A stretch of 40,410 bases of DNA from positions 1-40,410 of the forward strand of contig DAOUUU010000006.1 of the NCBI GenBank assembly GCA_030667985.1. The letters run 5' to 3'. Of the stretch, positions 38,129 to 40,410 are shown one piece after another (the stretch's first letter is position 1; each line of letters opens with the position of its first letter). Under the pieces are notes generated by a model, which saw only the letters and a list, made by a program, of their open reading frames with translations, was not told the origin of the DNA and made no database searches. This DNA is from Candidatus Krumholzibacteriota bacterium (GTDB lineage: Bacteria; Krumholzibacteriota; Krumholzibacteriia; Krumholzibacteriales; Krumholzibacteriaceae). Made by a program: the position numbers and the translations under genes.

Positions 38129-39297
38129 TTCTTTCTCCTCACATACCGCGACTGTACTGCATAGACCTTCTTCTTCTTCGTTTTTCGTTCGGGCGTCCTG
38201 GCCATCCTGCGTCCGCCATCCTTGCCCTGCGAGGAAATATTGAGAAGAATGCCGACCGTTGCTAGAGAGGTGACCAGCGAGGTTCCGCCAAAGCTTATAA
38301 AGGGCAGAGGCAGACCGACGACCGGAAAGATACCGAGTGTCATGGCCATGTTGATCGCGGCGCTCAGGAATAGCGAGCACCCCAGTCCAAGCGACAGAAG
38401 ATATCCGAAATCATTCGGCGCCCTGTGCGCGTTCGATACGGCCCGAACGAGGATCAGGACAAAAAGAGCGAGGACGAACGTCGTTCCTATGATACCCATC
38501 TCCTCGCCTATGATCGAGTAGATGAAATCGGTATGGGCGTCGGGCAGAAAGTAGAACTTCTGAAGCCCACCTCCGATACCCCGGCCGCCGATGTAACCGA
38601 CTCCATGCGCTATAAGCGACTGATCGATGTGATAGCTGGGCCCGAGCGAACTCCTCGTCCATCCGAACAGGACATTGATGCGCTCCAGGATATTATCCTG
38701 TTTCCAGAGAATAGGCACTGCCGCTGCGGCAAGTGTCAATCCGGACAAAGCAAGATGATGAATCCTGCATCCGCCGACGAAGAAGAGGATGAAAGAGAAC
38801 CCCACGATGTAGGCGGCATTGCTGAAGTTGGGCTGGAGAGCCACCATTATCGCCATCGCGATGCAGATCGAGAGCAACGGGAGAAAACCATTCTTGAATT
38901 CACCGATCCTCTGCCTCGCGTCGGTGAGCCTGGCGGCCAAGAAGATTATAAGCGTGAGTTTGGCGATCTCCACCGGCTGTATGGTTAACTTGTATATCCT
39001 GAGCCAACGGACCGCTCCGCGGACCCGGATCCCGCATATGAAGAGAGCGATGAGCAGGATAAAGGATGCCACGAGCATCCATGTCGAGAACTTCTGATAC
39101 CGATTGAAATCGAACTTCATGAACAGGATCAGCATGCATCCGCCCAGTGCTATCCTGATCAGGTGCTGATGCATGAAGAAATAGGCTGAGCGGAAGCGCT
39201 CGTGCGCAACGATCTGGCTTGCCGATGTAATCATGACCAGCCCGAGAGCCACGAGCACGATCGTCGCGTAGAGCATCTTACGGTCGATTCCCGTCAA
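38125..39297 (-). CDS. ftsW: Lipid II polymerase / division SEDS protein FtsW
   Basis: ..MLYATIVLVALGLVMITSASQIVAHERF.., ..GVGYIGGRGIGGGLQKFYFLPDAHTDFIYSIIGEEMG.., ..PVVGLPLPFISFGGTSLVTSL... The likely start is TTG at 39297, overlapping the murD stop (TTGA). Confidence 0.96.
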   Translation of the reverse strand: MTGIDRKMLYATIVLVALGLVMITSASQIVAHERFRSAYFFMHQHLIRIALGGCMLILFMKFDFNRYQKFSTWMLVASFILLIALFICGIRVRGAVRWLRIYKLTIQPVEIAKLTLIIFLAARLTDARQRIGEFKNGFLPLLSICIAMAIMVALQPNFSNAAYIVGFSFILFFVGGCRIHHLALSGLTLAAAAVPILWKQDNILERINVLFGWTRSSLGPSYHIDQSLIAHGVGYIGGRGIGGGLQKFYFLPDAHTDFIYSIIGEEMGIIGTTFVLALFVLILVRAVSNAHRAPNDFGYLLSLGLGCSLFLSAAINMAMTLGIFPVVGLPLPFISFGGTSLVTSLATVGILLNISSQGKDGGRRMARTPERKTKKKKVYAVQSRYVRRKK

Positions 39298-40410
39298 CGC
39301 GCTGCTTTTTTTATTAATTCCCGAACGCAACTCTTGAACACCTCTCCCCTGTCTTCGAAATCGTCGAACATATCGAAACTCGCGCAAGCCGGCGATAGAA
39401 GTACTATCTCGCCCTCGAACGCCTTCCCGCCCGCGATGTCGACCGCTTCCCGCATCGTCGCCGCTCGAACGACCGGCACGGCCGAGCCGACTGTTTTCTC
39501 GATGAGCGATGCGGCCTCTCCAATCGTAACGACAGCCTTTACCTTGCCGAGGGCCGGAATGAGGAGCGAATAATCGCTTCCCTTGTCCTTGCCCCCCAGG
39601 ATAAGCACGACCTTCCGGTCGAGCCCCTTCAGGCTCATTACGGCCGCATCCACATTCGTAGCCTTGGAATCGTTGTAATAGGCCACGCCCTCGATCTCGG
39701 CGACCAGCTCCATCCTGTGAGAAAGCCCCTCAAAACGTGTCAGAGCCGCCTTGCAGGCTTCCCGGGATACGCCGAGCGGCTGCACCGCCGCAATAGCCGC
39801 GAGTGCGTTTTCGACATTGTGGAGCCCTATCACCCTCAGATCGGATCTCCCGAGGACCGGCTCCCTCTCGCCTTTCCATTCCATAACGAGCATTTCACCG
39901 TCGAGAAAGGCGCCCCCGGGAACCGGCCCGCCGGACGAAAACGGGACAGTCGCTCCCTCGAATCTATCGGCTATCAGCCTGCATCCCTCGTCCTGAGCGT
40001 TAAAAAAGAAGAAATCATCCTCTCCCATGTTCTCTACAATTCTCGATTTGGCTGCGATGTATTCATCCATATCCCCGTACCGGTCGAGATGGTCCGGTGT
40101 CAGGTTCAACAGTCCCGCCACCATCGGATGGAATCGGAGAACGGATTCGAGCTGAAAGCTGCTCACCTCGAGAACGAATATCCCGCCGGAACCCAGATCG
40201 TTCACGACCGAACAGAAGGGCAGGCCTATATTGCCCGCGACCACCGTCTCGTATCCCGCTTCCTTCAAGATCATTCCTATCATATTGACCGTGGTGGATT
40301 TTCCGTTTGTTCCTGTGACGGCCACGATCCTCGCCTCACAGTGCCTGTACCCGAGCTCGAGTTCGCTCATGACCGGGATCCGCGAACGTTTCGCCGAAGC
40401 GACTATCGGA
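39294..40410 (-). CDS. murD: UDP-N-acetylmuramoyl-L-alanine--D-glutamate ligase (5' end off the window)
   Basis: The frame stays open to 40410: ..PIVASAKRSRIPVMSELELGYRHCEARIVAVTGTNGKSTTVNMIGMIL..LNLTPDHLDRYGDMDEYIAAK..YNDSKATNVDA... Confidence 0.97.
   Translation of the reverse strand, partial: PIVASAKRSRIPVMSELELGYRHCEARIVAVTGTNGKSTTVNMIGMILKEAGYETVVAGNIGLPFCSVVNDLGSGGIFVLEVSSFQLESVLRFHPMVAGLLNLTPDHLDRYGDMDEYIAAKSRIVENMGEDDFFFFNAQDEGCRLIADRFEGATVPFSSGGPVPGGAFLDGEMLVMEWKGEREPVLGRSDLRVIGLHNVENALAAIAAVQPLGVSREACKAALTRFEGLSHRMELVAEIEGVAYYNDSKATNVDAAVMSLKGLDRKVVLILGGKDKGSDYSLLIPALGKVKAVVTIGEAASLIEKTVGSAVPVVRAATMREAVDIAGGKAFEGEIVLLSPACASFDMFDDFEDRGEVFKSCVRELIKKAAR

Overview
The window is about 40.4 kb of bacterial chromosome. 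Almost every gene is on the minus strand and almost every gene is housekeeping. Reading down in coordinate: a truncated lipoprotein/beta-propeller gene missed by the ORF track; groEL-groES with a recognisable CIRCE operator; a long minus-strand chain TPR > Wzi-like OMP > UbiA-type prenyltransferase > uppP > valS > rodZ-like > uvrB > nadC > birA > coaX, many of these coupled by ATGA overlaps; a CheY-like regulator coupled to a small predicted OMP; an MglA-type GTPase with a long acidic C-terminal extension; two small envelope or zinc-ribbon proteins; a plus-strand island (LpxL/PatA-like acyltransferase > GT4 glycosyltransferase > MFS > unknown); a HATPase fused to a degenerate receiver; an MJ0042 zinc-ribbon protein; an HD-domain protein; recG; divergent rpmB; small membrane and PH-domain proteins; and a dcw cluster murD-ftsW-murG-murC-ftsQ-ftsA-ftsZ that continues into a TPR protein and a radical SAM protein. 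I saw no rRNA, tRNA, CRISPR array, transposon or phage genes. No clearly new defence or mobile system is visible. The best leads are the acyltransferase/GT4/MFS glycolipid-like island, the UbiA gene with archaeal-DGGGPS-like motifs in an envelope operon, the extended MglA GTPase, the ftsZ-TPR-radical SAM coupling, and a 10-bp motif shared by two putative promoters. Family calls come from reading motifs by eye. No database search was run.
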